Below are positions 28,336 to 38,130 of a stretch of DNA of 64,000 nt, piece by piece. Below the pieces are notes generated by a model that did not search any database, was not told where the DNA came from, and saw nothing but the letters and a program-made list of their open reading frames with translations. Origin of the DNA: Caldicellulosiruptoraceae bacterium PP1 (GTDB lineage: Bacteria > Bacillota > Thermoanaerobacteria > Caldicellulosiruptorales > Caldicellulosiruptoraceae); the NCBI GenBank assembly GCA_041320695.1, contig JBGGOQ010000008.1, positions 1 through 64,000 of the forward strand. The letters run 5' to 3'. The position numbers and the translations under genes were made by a program. Each line of letters starts with the position of its first letter. Within the stretch, counting starts at the first letter, position 1.

Positions 28336-29829
28336 CTATAAAATCATTATAAATCCTTTCTTAATAATAGTAGAAAATACATCACATATTGTTTTATCAA
28401 ATTGTTTCCCTGCATTTTTTACAATCTCATTTAAAGCTTGTTCCTTAGAAAAGGCATGCCTATACGGTCTATCTGAAGTCATTGCATCATATGCATCAGC
28501 AATAGAAATTATTTTAGCAAGAACATTAATCTCATTATCTTTAAGACCTCTTGGATAACCCTTTCCATCCACTCTTTCATGATGTTGAACAACAATATTT
28601 TTTATCCTTTCCATAAAATCGAGATCCTTTAATAAATCAAAACCTAATTCTGGATGCCTTTTAATTTCATTAAATTCCTCTATCGACAGTTTTTCTTTCT
28701 TGTTCAATATGTTTTCATCTATCCCAATCTTACCTATGTCATGTAATAAACACGCAATTCTTAAATCTTTCCTATCTTGTTGCGAAAGATTCAATTCCTC
28801 AGCAATTTTATCAGCAATTTTCATAACTCTTTCACAATGTCCTTTTGTATATTCATCTTTATATTCTATTGCTTTTGAAAGTGCTAATATTGTATCGTAA
28901 TAGTAATCTTCTAGTTGCTTATTCTTAATTTCTAATTCTTTCTTAGAGTTATTCAATTGAATTATTGTTTCTTTCAATTTTTCATTAATTAGTTCTGTTT
29001 CTTCATAAAGCTTTTCTATTTCATTTTTCTGAAGCAAAACATTCTTATAATTTCTTGCGTTATTTATAGCAATTACTATCAAATTTAACAATGATAATAT
29101 GTACTCAATAGATTCATTATATTTATATGTAGTTTTTAATCTAAAATATATAACACCATCAATACTTTGACCTGATAAAACAGGAATTGCAACCTTGAGA
29201 ACATCAAAATCCTCAAGGTGCAACATTTTGAAAGCAATATTCCTTTCATTATTTGCTTGTTTTATGAGATTTGTTTCATCCTGATCTTGTTTCCCAAAAA
29301 AATAATAGTTATCAAAATAGTTTTTTGAGTTATATATCATAAAACATATTCTTTGATAATCAATCTTATAATTAGATTCTTTTGTTATAACTCCAACAAT
29401 TTCATCAATATTTGTAAGATAAGATATTTTATGTGATATATTAAAAAGATAAAGTAGCTGTTCATTTTTTTCTTTTAACTCATTTTGATTTTGAAGTAAT
29501 CTATCAAGAACATCAGTCATTTCTTTGTTTAATTGTGACATATTGTTCATTGACAGTTCCATTTCACTTTTTTCACTTTTTAGATTATCAATAACTTCCA
29601 TTAATTCTTTTCTTTTGCGAATATATCTTGTTAATAAAGACTCATAATAAGCAAAATAGAAATATATACAATATGAAATTAGAAAAACTGTTGAAATTAT
29701 ATTTATAAGAGGAAAATAACCATTTTTATAATAATAGCTTATTACCGATATCACAAAAGGTATTGCGAGAAGAAAAAAAACTATAATTTCTCTTTTGTAT
29801 TTTGACTGATCACCGTTGCTGTTATTCAT
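28336..29829 (-). CDS. HD-GYP cyclic-di-GMP phosphodiesterase with coiled-coil and GAF-like region
   Basis: A 497-aa signalling protein. Two N-terminal transmembrane helices (about 14-33 and 43-62) are followed by a coiled coil (70-130), a GAF-like region (about 125-262), a second coiled coil (265-310) and an HD-GYP domain. The catalytic HD is at 363-364 ('LLHDIGKIGI') and the GYP motif at 424-426 ('HHERVDGKGYPRGL'), so all metal ligands appear intact. It should degrade cyclic-di-GMP in response to an unknown signal. It is the first gene of the run leading to proS. Confidence 0.92.
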   Translation of the reverse strand: MNNSNGDQSKYKREIIVFFLLAIPFVISVISYYYKNGYFPLINIISTVFLISYCIYFYFAYYESLLTRYIRKRKELMEVIDNLKSEKSEMELSMNNMSQLNKEMTDVLDRLLQNQNELKEKNEQLLYLFNISHKISYLTNIDEIVGVITKESNYKIDYQRICFMIYNSKNYFDNYYFFGKQDQDETNLIKQANNERNIAFKMLHLEDFDVLKVAIPVLSGQSIDGVIYFRLKTTYKYNESIEYILSLLNLIVIAINNARNYKNVLLQKNEIEKLYEETELINEKLKETIIQLNNSKKELEIKNKQLEDYYYDTILALSKAIEYKDEYTKGHCERVMKIADKIAEELNLSQQDRKDLRIACLLHDIGKIGIDENILNKKEKLSIEEFNEIKRHPELGFDLLKDLDFMERIKNIVVQHHERVDGKGYPRGLKDNEINVLAKIISIADAYDAMTSDRPYRHAFSKEQALNEIVKNAGKQFDKTICDVFSTIIKKGFIMIL

Positions 29830-29910
29830 TAGCTGCCTCCAAAAAGTATAAACTCATATATAATACTTTTCGACAAATTGTAGAAAAATCCTTTATTTAA
29901 TAAAATGATA

Positions 29911-31419
29911 TTATAAAGTGTAAAGATCTTTTATCCTCGGATAAATAGATGTATATAGCTTATATGATTTTCTATAAATATCATAATTCTTTTGGTTTGG
30001 TTCACATTTTTCTACTTTTACTATCATTTGATCACATGCTTCTTCAACAGAACTAAATTCTTTTGCACCTACTGCTGCAAGGATAGCTGCACCAAATGCA
30101 GGACCTTCTTTAGAATTTAATGTCCATACTTCATTTTCAAATATATCAGCCTGCATCTGTTTCCACAATTTACTCTTAGCTCCACCACCAGAAACATATA
30201 TCTCACTTATCTCCACATCCATACCTTTAATAACCTCTAAACAATCTTTGAGGGAATATACAACACCTTCCATGACCGATCTTATAAATTCTCTTCTTGT
30301 ATGCTTAGCTGTTATTCCGAAAAATATTCCTCTTGCATATGGATCGAGTATTGGTGTTCTTTCACCCATCAAATAAGGCAAGAATACAAGTCCATCACTA
30401 CCTGGATTTGCCATTTCCGCCTCTTTATCCATTAGTATATAAGGGTCTGAATTTATATATTCATAAGCCTTCATTTCTATATGAGCAAAATTATCTCTAA
30501 ACCATTTAAGTGATAATCCTGCTCCTTGAGTAACACCCATAACATGCCATTTTCCTGGAACAGCATGACAAAAAGTGTGAACTCTTCCAAGTGGGTCTAC
30601 TTTTATATCGTCGATATGTGCAAATACAACACCAGAAGAGCCTATTGTCGAAGAAACTACTCCTTTTCTAACAATACCATTACCTACTGCACCTGCAGCC
30701 TGATCTCCACCACCAGCAACAACAAAAGTTGATGTAGAAAGACCAGTTAATTTAGATACTTCATTAGTTATTGTTCCTGTTATCTCAGGTGATTCATATA
30801 CTTTGCCAAGAATTTGTTTATCAATCTCTAATTTTTCAAGAACTTCATTTGACCAACATCTATTCTTTACATCTAAAAGTTGCATACCAGATGCATCTGA
30901 TACATCAGTTGCAAATTCTCCAGTTAATTTAAATCTAATATAATCCTTTGGAAGTAATATCTTATAAATTTTTTGATAATTTTCAGGTTCATTGTTTTTT
31001 ATCCATAGAAGTTTAGATGCAGTAAAGCCAGTTAATGCTGGATTAGCAGTTATTTCAATTAATCTTTCTTTACCAACTTTACTAGTTATTTCATCACATT
31101 CTTTTGCTGTCCTTTGATCACACCAAATAATTGATGGTCTAATAACATTTAAATTTTTATCTAGCATTACTAAACCATGCATTTGTCCAGTTAAACCTAT
31201 ACCTTTAACTAATTGTGGATTAACATTTGATTTTCTTAATACCTCATTAATTCCATTTAATGAGGCTTGCCACCAATCATCTGGATTCTGTTCTGCCCAG
31301 CCAATATTAGGTTGATATAATGGATATTCATATGTTGCAGTTGAAATTATTTTCCCTTTTACATCAACTAAAATAGTTTTTGTACCTGAAGTTCCAACAT
31401 CAATACCTATATAGTACAT
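29911..31419 (-). CDS. xylB: Xylulokinase
   Basis: FGGY-family sugar kinase (502 aa) that phosphorylates D-xylulose into the pentose phosphate pathway. 'YIGIDVGTSGTKTILVD' starts the ATP-binding fold, 'GLTGQMHGLVMLD' is the xylulokinase-type substrate motif, 'GGGDQAAGAVGNG' holds the catalytic Asp, and 'VSGGGAKSKLWKQMQADIF' is the second FGGY signature. The ATG follows AGGGAGG. It stands alone, without xylA or a transporter nearby. The AraR-like repressor at 6.4 kb or a XylR elsewhere could control it, but I see no operator here. Confidence 0.95.
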   Translation of the reverse strand: MYYIGIDVGTSGTKTILVDVKGKIISTATYEYPLYQPNIGWAEQNPDDWWQASLNGINEVLRKSNVNPQLVKGIGLTGQMHGLVMLDKNLNVIRPSIIWCDQRTAKECDEITSKVGKERLIEITANPALTGFTASKLLWIKNNEPENYQKIYKILLPKDYIRFKLTGEFATDVSDASGMQLLDVKNRCWSNEVLEKLEIDKQILGKVYESPEITGTITNEVSKLTGLSTSTFVVAGGGDQAAGAVGNGIVRKGVVSSTIGSSGVVFAHIDDIKVDPLGRVHTFCHAVPGKWHVMGVTQGAGLSLKWFRDNFAHIEMKAYEYINSDPYILMDKEAEMANPGSDGLVFLPYLMGERTPILDPYARGIFFGITAKHTRREFIRSVMEGVVYSLKDCLEVIKGMDVEISEIYVSGGGAKSKLWKQMQADIFENEVWTLNSKEGPAFGAAILAAVGAKEFSSVEEACDQMIVKVEKCEPNQKNYDIYRKSYKLYTSIYPRIKDLYTL

Positions 31420-31541
31420 AAAAATACCTCCCTAAGATTAACAAAATTGAGATTATTGAATTTTTATAATGTTTCATTAATTGTTAATATTATATATCAG
31501 ACACTAATGCTTGAACAACTATGAAATAATAATTTTAAAAA

Positions 31542-31575
31542 AATAACAGCTACTTAGGTATAGTAGCTGTTATTT
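31542..31575 (-). terminator. Intrinsic terminator after the 61-aa gene
   Basis: Strong stem AATAACAGCTAC/GTAGCTGTTATT with seven T following on the minus strand. It overlaps the stop codon of the small gene. Confidence 0.92.
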
Positions 31576-31755
31576 ATTGTAATTTTCATTCAAATCAGTT
31601 TTTAATTTTTCAATAAGAGTAGTCAAATCAAGGTTTTTCTCTCTTCCATTTTCGCTACAAACTCTTTTTAATTCATTTAAATTTATTAAATTTATGCATT
31701 TGTTTATGCTATTGTTTATCTTTGTATTAAGTTGTACAATAAGTCTTTCTTCCAT
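31570..31755 (-). CDS. Small helical protein, function unknown
   Basis: A 61-aa, Asn/Leu/Lys-rich, probably all-helical protein. The ATG follows AAGGGG (close spacing) and a strong terminator overlaps the stop, which supports it as a real single-gene unit. Size and helical character recall Spo0E-type aspartyl-phosphatases, but the SxELD motif is absent ('KNLDLTTLIEKL' is the nearest), so I do not assign it. One cysteine pair region ('INKCINL', 'RVCSENG') is visible. Confidence 0.6.
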   Translation of the reverse strand: MEERLIVQLNTKINNSINKCINLINLNELKRVCSENGREKNLDLTTLIEKLKTDLNENYNK

Positions 31756-31898
31756 TACCCCTTATAAACCCCTACTTATTTTATTATCTTTATTTTATAT
31801 TATTACTTTAACTAAATAAAATGTCAATAATTTTTTTAAAAAGACTATACTTTTTTTACATATCTATTCAAATTATTATTTTAATAATAATTCTATGC

Positions 31899-31904
31899 TA
31901 TAAT
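31899..31904 (+). promoter_or_regulatory. Extended -10 promoter of the YdcZ-type gene
   Basis: TGCTATAAT, an extended -10 element, ends at 31904, about 30 bases before the ATG. The -35 is weak, as is usual for extended -10 promoters. Confidence 0.55.
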
Positions 31905-31937
31905 TAAATTTATTATTTTAATTTTTGGAGGTCATAA

Positions 31938-32366
31938 ATGAGATATTTTTTATTTGCAATTATCGTAGGTATTTTTATTGGTTTTCAGTCTCCAATAAAC
32001 TCAGCACTAGGCAAAGTTACTGATCCAAAAGTAGCTGCAATATGGAATAATCTGCTCGGTTTATCTGCACTAGTTTTTTTGGGTATTACAACTAATTCAA
32101 TATACAAATTTCCTACTCTATTTAAAAGCCCTCCAATTCTTTTAATTGGTGGTCTTCTTGGGGCCTCCATTGTTTATTTATCAATTATTACAATACCTAA
32201 AATTGGTGCAGCAAATTTTATTGCTTTTATAGTATTAGCTCAGTTATTATCTTCATTATTTATTGATTATTTAGGGTTATTTGGATTACCAAAGAAAAAT
32301 ATTGATATAAGCAGAATTATAGGAGTATTATTTCTTCTTATAGGTGCATATTTAATAAAAAAATAA
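31938..32366 (+). CDS. YdcZ/DUF606 small-multidrug/DMT-type membrane protein
   Basis: A 142-aa membrane protein with about five hydrophobic segments and the family start 'FAIIVGIFIGFQSPINSALGK' followed by 'GGLLGASIVYLSIITIPKIGAANF'. DUF606 proteins belong to the drug/metabolite transporter superfamily and often work as pairs or repeats; here there is one copy. Substrate unknown. The ATG has TTTGGAGG upstream. The LysM protein gene follows after 97 bases, with its own promoter. Confidence 0.85.
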   Translation: MRYFLFAIIVGIFIGFQSPINSALGKVTDPKVAAIWNNLLGLSALVFLGITTNSIYKFPTLFKSPPILLIGGLLGASIVYLSIITIPKIGAANFIAFIVLAQLLSSLFIDYLGLFGLPKKNIDISRIIGVLFLLIGAYLIKK

Positions 32367-32374
32367 TATAAAAT

Positions 32375-32455
32375 CCCCTTGGAATTATCTACATTTGATA
32401 AATATGATAATAATTATTTATAATAATATCAAAACTATTTATGTAAACCAAGGGG
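32375..32455 (+). promoter_or_regulatory. Promoter bracketed by a long dyad, upstream of the LysM protein gene
   Basis: TTGATA (32395-32400), 18-base spacer, TATAAT (32419-32424). Outside it lie CCCCTTGG (32375-32382) and its complement CCAAGGGG (32448-32455), the latter containing the ribosome site AAGGGG. Inner pairs ACAT/ATGT and TTGATA/TATCAA also match. It may be a two-site operator, or an RNA hairpin on transcripts that enter from upstream. Confidence 0.6.
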
Positions 32456-32463
32456 GTTGTTTT

Positions 32464-33990
32464 ATGATTAGGTTTATTGCTAAGTTATTTTTTGTTTTAT
32501 TCTTTGCTTTTCTTTTAATTACTAACAAATTAAATACCAATGTCTTTGCTTCTGAAATCTCAAAAGATAAAGCAATATTTATGAATGGAACAAATGAAAA
32601 TACTTTAGAAATATTAAATATTAATAATAAAAATTATATTTATGCTTATGATTTCTCAAAAATATTAAATGGTTCTTTTACTTTCAATCAAACTGATTAT
32701 AATTTTCTTACATCTAAAATGTTAGTTGATGAAAATGAGCTTACATTCAAATTAGATAGCAACGTATTTAACTATAACGGCAAAAATTTATCAATTACAG
32801 AGCCAATGAGAATAGTAGATAATAGAATTGTTATTCCAGTTTCGGCATTAAAATCTACATTAGGTATATATGAATTTACACATATTAAGAATAATACTAA
32901 AATGTTATTTTATCCTCGTAATAATACAATATATTATAAGGTTATGTCAGGAGATTCTTTATGGATAATTTCGCAAACTTTTAATACATTAATTGATGAT
33001 ATTAAAAAATTAAATAGTCTTACTGATAATAATATCTATGTCGGACAAATTTTAGCTGTAAAACAAATAAAGTTTTTACCCCCAAATGTAAATGCAACAA
33101 CAAAGTGGTGGGTTTCAGTAAGATCTTTGCCTGATACAACTTCAGCTATTATTACTTCAATACCTCAAAATAATGTAGTTTCTGTAATAGGTAAAATTGG
33201 TGATTACTATAAAATTCAAACATCCAAAGGCCCTGGATATGTATCAGTATGGGCTTTACAAGTCATACAAAATATTGATGATACAAGTACTCCAAGCAAA
33301 TATTTTACTAATTATATACCAGTTGATACCTCTTCAGATTCGGTTACCTATACTTCTTATAAGGTGCAATCTGGAGATGATATATGGAAGATATCTGTAA
33401 AATATGGTATTCCAGATAACGAACTTATGCAGGTGAATAATCTAACAGCTTCAAGTATCATATATGTTGGGCAGTTATTAAAAATTCCAGTTCATAGTAT
33501 TGCATTAAAACCAGCAAATAATGGATTAGAATTGTTGGATTGGTTTAAACAAGGTAATTATCTTTTCCCGATCGGAAGTGTTGGTAAGTTCACTGATATT
33601 GCAACAGGTAAAAGTTTTTATGCAAAAAGGACCATGGGAGCTACACATGCAGATGTTGAGACATTAACATATACTGATACACAAATTATGAAGGAGATAT
33701 TTGGTGGTTATTGGACATGGACAAGAAGACCCTTCATTCTTGAAATTAATGGAAGAAAAATAGCAGTATCAATATCAGGTATGCCTCACGCAGGTGTAGA
33801 TGGTGCTCCATATAATAGTTACGTATCAAATAGAAGTGGCGACTATGGATATGGCCCAAACTTAGATACTATTAAGAATGGAATGGACGGACATTTCGAT
33901 GTTTATACCTTGAATGGTTTAAGACATAAGGATAATTTAATAGACCCACTTCATCAACTGACTGTATCTATTGCAGCAGGATTAAGATAA
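32464..33990 (+). CDS. Secreted LysM/SH3 cell-wall protein with unassigned C-terminal domain
   Basis: A 508-aa exported protein. It has a signal peptide (residues 1 to about 29, 'KLFFVLFFAFLLI' core) and an N-terminal domain like the copper-amine-oxidase-N/stalk family (about 30-155). LysM 1 starts at 'YYKVMSGDSLWIISQTF' (about 160), a bacterial SH3 domain follows ('SVRSLPDTTSAIITSI', about 215-270), and LysM 2 starts at 'YKVQSGDDIWKISVKYGI' (about 297). A 150-residue C-terminal domain contains 'GATHADVETL', 'GMPHAG' and 'DGHFDVYT..LRHKD'. The repeated His/Asp pattern suggests a metal enzyme, perhaps a wall hydrolase, but I do not recognise the fold. ATG chosen for its AAGGGGG site. Confidence 0.84.
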   Translation: MIRFIAKLFFVLFFAFLLITNKLNTNVFASEISKDKAIFMNGTNENTLEILNINNKNYIYAYDFSKILNGSFTFNQTDYNFLTSKMLVDENELTFKLDSNVFNYNGKNLSITEPMRIVDNRIVIPVSALKSTLGIYEFTHIKNNTKMLFYPRNNTIYYKVMSGDSLWIISQTFNTLIDDIKKLNSLTDNNIYVGQILAVKQIKFLPPNVNATTKWWVSVRSLPDTTSAIITSIPQNNVVSVIGKIGDYYKIQTSKGPGYVSVWALQVIQNIDDTSTPSKYFTNYIPVDTSSDSVTYTSYKVQSGDDIWKISVKYGIPDNELMQVNNLTASSIIYVGQLLKIPVHSIALKPANNGLELLDWFKQGNYLFPIGSVGKFTDIATGKSFYAKRTMGATHADVETLTYTDTQIMKEIFGGYWTWTRRPFILEINGRKIAVSISGMPHAGVDGAPYNSYVSNRSGDYGYGPNLDTIKNGMDGHFDVYTLNGLRHKDNLIDPLHQLTVSIAAGLR

Positions 33991-33996
33991 ATTAAT

Positions 33997-34028
33997 GAGG
34001 GTGGCTCAATCAAGTAATGAGCACCCTC
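33997..34028 (+). terminator. Terminator after the LysM protein gene
   Basis: Stem GAGGGTG-GCTCA/TGAGC-ACCCTC with a one-base bulge, then TTATTTTAT. Near copy of the hairpin at 14051-14090. Confidence 0.82.
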
Positions 34029-34087
34029 TTATTTTATATGTATAAATATGCAATCCTATTGATAAAAACCGATTAGCTAATTATTTT

Positions 34088-34777
34088 TTATATCTCTGGT
34101 TCTGGTAAGATACTATTTTGTGCAAAACTATAAGCATTATTGTTCCCAACAATTATATGGTCACAAACCTTAACTGATATAGCTGATAAAGCATTTACTA
34201 TTTTTTGAGTTGTTTTAATATCCTCAAGTGAAGGTTTAAGCGAACCAGCTGGATGGTTATGAGCAATTATTACATTACTGGCATTAAACCTAAGAGCTAC
34301 TTCAACCACTTTTCTTGGATAAACAGCTGCTTCTTTCACTGTTCCTTCAAACAACAAATATGGCTGAATAACATTTAATTGTGTATCAAGGCTAACAATA
34401 TAAAATACTTCATTTGTTCTCCCAATAAATAAACTTTTAATATATTCCTTTGCTGACTCTACATCTTTTAATTGTTGCTTTGATTTTGTCTTATCAAAAA
34501 TATATCTTCTACTAATTTGAGAAATTAAGCTGAGTAAGATAGCTGAATTCTCTCCAATGCCTTCAATTTTAGTTAATTCTAATGGATCTTGTTCGAAAAT
34601 TGCTGATAACGATCCATATCTGTTCAATAATAAATGTGCAAGATTGTTAGTATCTTTTCTCGGAATGCTGAAAAATAATAATAATTCTAAAACCTGGTGG
34701 TCATTAAAATTATCTAATCCTTCATTTATAAATCTTTCTTTTAATCTTTTTCTATGACCAGTATGGACATTTTCCAT
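34088..34777 (-). CDS. radC: RadC/UPF0758 JAMM-domain protein
   Basis: A 229-aa protein with an N-terminal helix-hairpin-helix part ('LTKIEGIGENSAILLSL') and a C-terminal MPN/JAMM domain. The zinc ligands are in 'VIIAHNHPAGSLKPSLEDIKTT' (His-x-His...Ser...Asp), with the partner Glu in 'FEGTVKEAAVYPR'. Named for DNA repair, but a direct repair role has not held up; the JAMM fold suggests peptidase-like chemistry. The ATG follows GAGGTAGGG. Confidence 0.95.
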   Translation of the reverse strand: MENVHTGHRKRLKERFINEGLDNFNDHQVLELLLFFSIPRKDTNNLAHLLLNRYGSLSAIFEQDPLELTKIEGIGENSAILLSLISQISRRYIFDKTKSKQQLKDVESAKEYIKSLFIGRTNEVFYIVSLDTQLNVIQPYLLFEGTVKEAAVYPRKVVEVALRFNASNVIIAHNHPAGSLKPSLEDIKTTQKIVNALSAISVKVCDHIIVGNNNAYSFAQNSILPEPEI

Positions 34778-34813
34778 TATAATTCCCTACCTCATAAAAT
34801 TTAAAGGGCTAAA

Positions 34814-35908
34814 TCATTTAATTTCTTCAATAATATAATTTTGAGACCCAAGTCCAATATTTTCAAGTTCATTAATTTGAACATATGGATTTTTACCATG
34901 TAATCTTTCAAATAGATGACCTTCTGTTCCCATTTTATATCCTATTGGAATACCATTTTCTAATAAGTTTTCAATTTTAATTGCATCTACCGAAGCCCTT
35001 TCTATTGATACAATATCAGAAGATGCCATAATTCCAATATCCGGAACTAAAGAAGGAGTTGTAAGCCCCCAGCAATCACAAAGAGCTGTTATATTTATTA
35101 GAAAATTTATATAAAAAACATTATCCTTATTGAAATTTTTAAGTACTTCATTAGTGCATATTGCCATTCCTTTTTGAAAATCTTCATAGTTGTTAGCATC
35201 CAAGCTAATAGCACCAGTAGGACATACTTTAGCACAATGATGGCATAAAGTACAATGATGATAGAAAACCTTATATTTACCATTGCTATCAAAGCTATTT
35301 GCAAAATGATTACAGCTTCTGATACATAGTTCACAATGTGTACACAAACTTTCGTCCCAATTTATCCATGCCTCTAAACCATGGATTTGTCGTCTTGTTC
35401 TATCTGTAACACAGCCCATTGCAATATTTTTACAAGCTCCACCAAATCCACAAACACCATGACCTTTAGCATGTGATAGAACAATCATCGCCTCTGCATC
35501 ATGTATGTAACCGCCAATATCAACGTTTTTAAATGTTTTAAAGTCTACATATTTTTCATAATAGTATTTTCCAATATGCCCACATGTTGGTACAATAGGA
35601 ACCCCAAGGTATTCTTCTGTATACCCTCTTGTTCTTGAATTTCCAATTTCTTGATCTGTGATATATACTTTAGCACCATAACTTAACAGTTTATCAACAA
35701 GTATTTTTACAAATAATGGATGAATAGTTGAATAACCAATATTTCTTCCAAGGTGCATCTTTATAGCTGTCCATTTACCATTAAACTTTTCTTTTAGATT
35801 TATTTCTCTGTCTATCTTATCCAATAATCTTTCAAATTTAGCTGGTAAAGTATCACGTGAATCATATCTTTCATATGCTGAAGATGCAAAATATACCTTT
35901 GAACTCAC
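34814..35908 (-). CDS. DUF362 protein with two [4Fe-4S] ferredoxin motifs
   Basis: A 364-aa protein. The N-terminal DUF362 domain (about 1-180, with 'AIKMHLG', 'VYITDQE', 'LSHAKGHGVCGFGGACKNIAMG') is followed by a two-cluster ferredoxin segment: 'CTHCELCIRSC' (near 192) and 'CTLCHHCAKVCP' (near 221). A C-terminal portion ends the DUF362 fold. Both cluster motifs are complete. Proteins of this kind are common in clostridia; a redox or metal-handling role is likely but undefined. The ATG follows AAAAGGGG. It is divergent from the glg operon. Confidence 0.85.
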   Translation of the reverse strand: MSSKVYFASSAYERYDSRDTLPAKFERLLDKIDREINLKEKFNGKWTAIKMHLGRNIGYSTIHPLFVKILVDKLLSYGAKVYITDQEIGNSRTRGYTEEYLGVPIVPTCGHIGKYYYEKYVDFKTFKNVDIGGYIHDAEAMIVLSHAKGHGVCGFGGACKNIAMGCVTDRTRRQIHGLEAWINWDESLCTHCELCIRSCNHFANSFDSNGKYKVFYHHCTLCHHCAKVCPTGAISLDANNYEDFQKGMAICTNEVLKNFNKDNVFYINFLINITALCDCWGLTTPSLVPDIGIMASSDIVSIERASVDAIKIENLLENGIPIGYKMGTEGHLFERLHGKNPYVQINELENIGLGSQNYIIEEIK

Positions 35909-36209
35909 TTCATTTCATCCCCTTTTATTTTTTTATAATTACAAGAATTTCATAAATAATATTATATAGTATTTTATATATAAAATGTACCACTTTTTTG
36001 ATACTATCATCTATTACCATTAATAATATTTAATTAATATTTAATATTTTATTAATTTTTGTGCATAACATCTAATATTGTATATAATCATTATTAATTA
36101 TTAATAATAATTTTTATACTAATAATTTTGTCATTTCATAAGTTATTTTTATTTTTATTGTGGTATAAATTACTATGAAAACATAAAATTTATTTTAGGT
36201 GGTGTTTTA
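35909..36209. other. AT-rich divergent intergenic region upstream of glgB
   Basis: 301 bases, extremely AT-rich, between the divergent DUF362 gene and glgB. It holds the glg promoter at 36164 and a perfect 16-base palindrome ATTTTATATATAAAAT (35971-35986). I find no gene or known riboswitch in it. Confidence 0.7.
36161..36169 (+). promoter_or_regulatory. Extended -10 promoter of the glg operon
   Basis: TGGTATAAA forms an extended -10 (TATAAA at 36164-36169) about 40 bases before the glgB ATG. The -35 is poor. Confidence 0.5.
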
Positions 36210-38120
36210 ATGAATGAACAATTAAATACAGTCATTTCAACAATTTACATATCTGATATATATAAATATGAAAATGGAACACACTTTGAGAGTTACAAAT
36301 TTTTAGGAAGTAGATATTTGAATTATAGAGGAGAGAAAGGGGCTGTTTTTTGTGTTTGGGCTCCTAATGCTAAAAGAGTTTCTGTTGTAGGTGATTTTAA
36401 CAACTGGACAGGCACTAATCATAAAATGTTACGCGTTCTAAACAGTGGATTTTGGTGGTTATTTATTGAGGGTTTAAAAGAAGGCGAAATTTATAAATAC
36501 GAAATATTAACCTATGATGGACAGAAAATATTAAAATCAGATCCTTATGCTATATACTCAGAAGTAAGACCTAATACAGCTTCAATAATTAAAAATATAC
36601 CATATTTTCCTTGGAATGATTATGAATGGATGCAGAATAGAAATAATACACCTCCATATGACATACCAATAAATATTTATGAAGTTCATCTCGGATCTTG
36701 GAAACAGAAGAATGATGGATCTTTATACACTTATAGAGAAATAGCCGATATGCTTTTACCTTATGTTTTAGAAATGGGTTATACACATGTTGAATTATTA
36801 CCATTAATTGAACACCCTCTTGATATGTCATGGGGATACCAACCTACAGGATATTTTTCATTAACAAGTAGATACGGAACAATAGAAGATTTTATGTACT
36901 TTGTAGATAAGTTTCATCAAAATAATATAGGTATTATTCTTGATTGGGTTCCTGCTCACTTTTGTAAAGATTCTCATGGACTTTATAAATTCGATGGAAC
37001 TTTTCTTTATGAATACAATGATGAAATACTAAGAGAAAACTATACATGGGGAACAGCAACATTTGATTTTAGTAAGCCACAGGTTCATAGTTTCTTAATT
37101 TCAAGTATTATGTATTGGTTTAATGTCTTCCATATAGATGGTGTTCGTGTTGATGCTGTAGCTAATATTATTTATATGAATAATAATCAAAAAAATATTT
37201 ATGGTGGTCATGAAAATATTGAAGGTGTTGAATTTATTAAAAAAATGAACAAAGCAGTTTTTGAAAAATTTCCAAATGTATTAATAATTGCTGAAGAATC
37301 AACCGCATGGCCATTGGTAACCTATCCGACTTATGCCGGCGGTTTAGGATTTAATTATAAATGGAATATGGGTTGGATGAATGATACATTAAAATACATG
37401 CAATATCTTCCTTTTGAGCGTAAATATCATCATAACTTACTAACCTTTTCTATCATGTATGCTTTTTCAGAAAATTTTATTCTACCTTTTTCTCACGATG
37501 AAGTAGTTCATGGGAAAAAATCATTACTTGATAAAATGCCAGGAAGTTACGAAGAGAAATTTGCAAATTTAAGATTATTATACGCTTATATGATTTGCCA
37601 TCCAGGAAAAAAACTATTATTTATGGGAGGTGAATTTGGTCAATTTATTGAATGGAGATTTTATTCAGAATTAGATTGGCTACTTTTAGATTACCCCATG
37701 CATAGTAAACTAAAAACATATGTTAAGAGTCTTAACAATTTTTATAAGGATACACCTGCTTTATGGGAAATGGATAAAAGTATCGAAGGATTTTCTTGGA
37801 TAGATGTGAATAATTGGCATCAGTCCATAATATCATTTATAAGGTATGCCAAAAATAAAAATGATTTTGTTATTGTTATTTGTAATTTTGAAAATATCAA
37901 ATATTCTAATTATAAAATAGGTGTTCCTTTTAGTGGTAGTTATTTAGAGGTTCTTAATACTGATAATGAAGCTTTTGGTGGAAGCAACCATGTCAATAAT
38001 AAACCTTTAGATACAATTGATATACCATGGCATGGTTATAATCAATGCATAGAAATTAATCTGCCATCTTTATCATGCGTTTTAATCAAACCTATAAATA
38101 TTTTGCATAACCAAGAATAG
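36210..38120 (+). CDS. glgB: 1,4-alpha-glucan branching enzyme
   Basis: Introduces alpha-1,6 branches in glycogen. At 636 aa it has an N-terminal CBM48 domain ('[20 protein letters not shown]'), a GH13 barrel with nucleophile Asp in '[11 protein letters not shown]', acid/base Glu in 'IIAEEST' and '[14 protein letters not shown]', and a C-terminal beta domain. The start has AGGTGG upstream. First gene of glgBCDAP, ten bases before glgC. Confidence 0.97.
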   Translation: MNEQLNTVISTIYISDIYKYENGTHFESYKFLGSRYLNYRGEKGAVFCVWAPNAKRVSVVGDFNNWTGTNHKMLRVLNSGFWWLFIEGLKEGEIYKYEILTYDGQKILKSDPYAIYSEVRPNTASIIKNIPYFPWNDYEWMQNRNNTPPYDIPINIYEVHLGSWKQKNDGSLYTYREIADMLLPYVLEMGYTHVELLPLIEHPLDMSWGYQPTGYFSLTSRYGTIEDFMYFVDKFHQNNIGIILDWVPAHFCKDSHGLYKFDGTFLYEYNDEILRENYTWGTATFDFSKPQVHSFLISSIMYWFNVFHIDGVRVDAVANIIYMNNNQKNIYGGHENIEGVEFIKKMNKAVFEKFPNVLIIAEESTAWPLVTYPTYAGGLGFNYKWNMGWMNDTLKYMQYLPFERKYHHNLLTFSIMYAFSENFILPFSHDEVVHGKKSLLDKMPGSYEEKFANLRLLYAYMICHPGKKLLFMGGEFGQFIEWRFYSELDWLLLDYPMHSKLKTYVKSLNNFYKDTPALWEMDKSIEGFSWIDVNNWHQSIISFIRYAKNKNDFVIVICNFENIKYSNYKIGVPFSGSYLEVLNTDNEAFGGSNHVNNKPLDTIDIPWHGYNQCIEINLPSLSCVLIKPINILHNQE

Positions 38121-38130
38121 GAGGGATATT

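Noticed and set aside
31570-31755. Spo0E-like aspartyl-phosphate phosphatase
   Set aside because: Size and helical make-up fit, but the SxELD signature is missing; left as unknown.
35971-35986. Perfect palindrome ATTTTATATATAAAAT as an operator
   Set aside because: Composed only of A and T in an extremely AT-rich region, so chance is a sufficient explanation.
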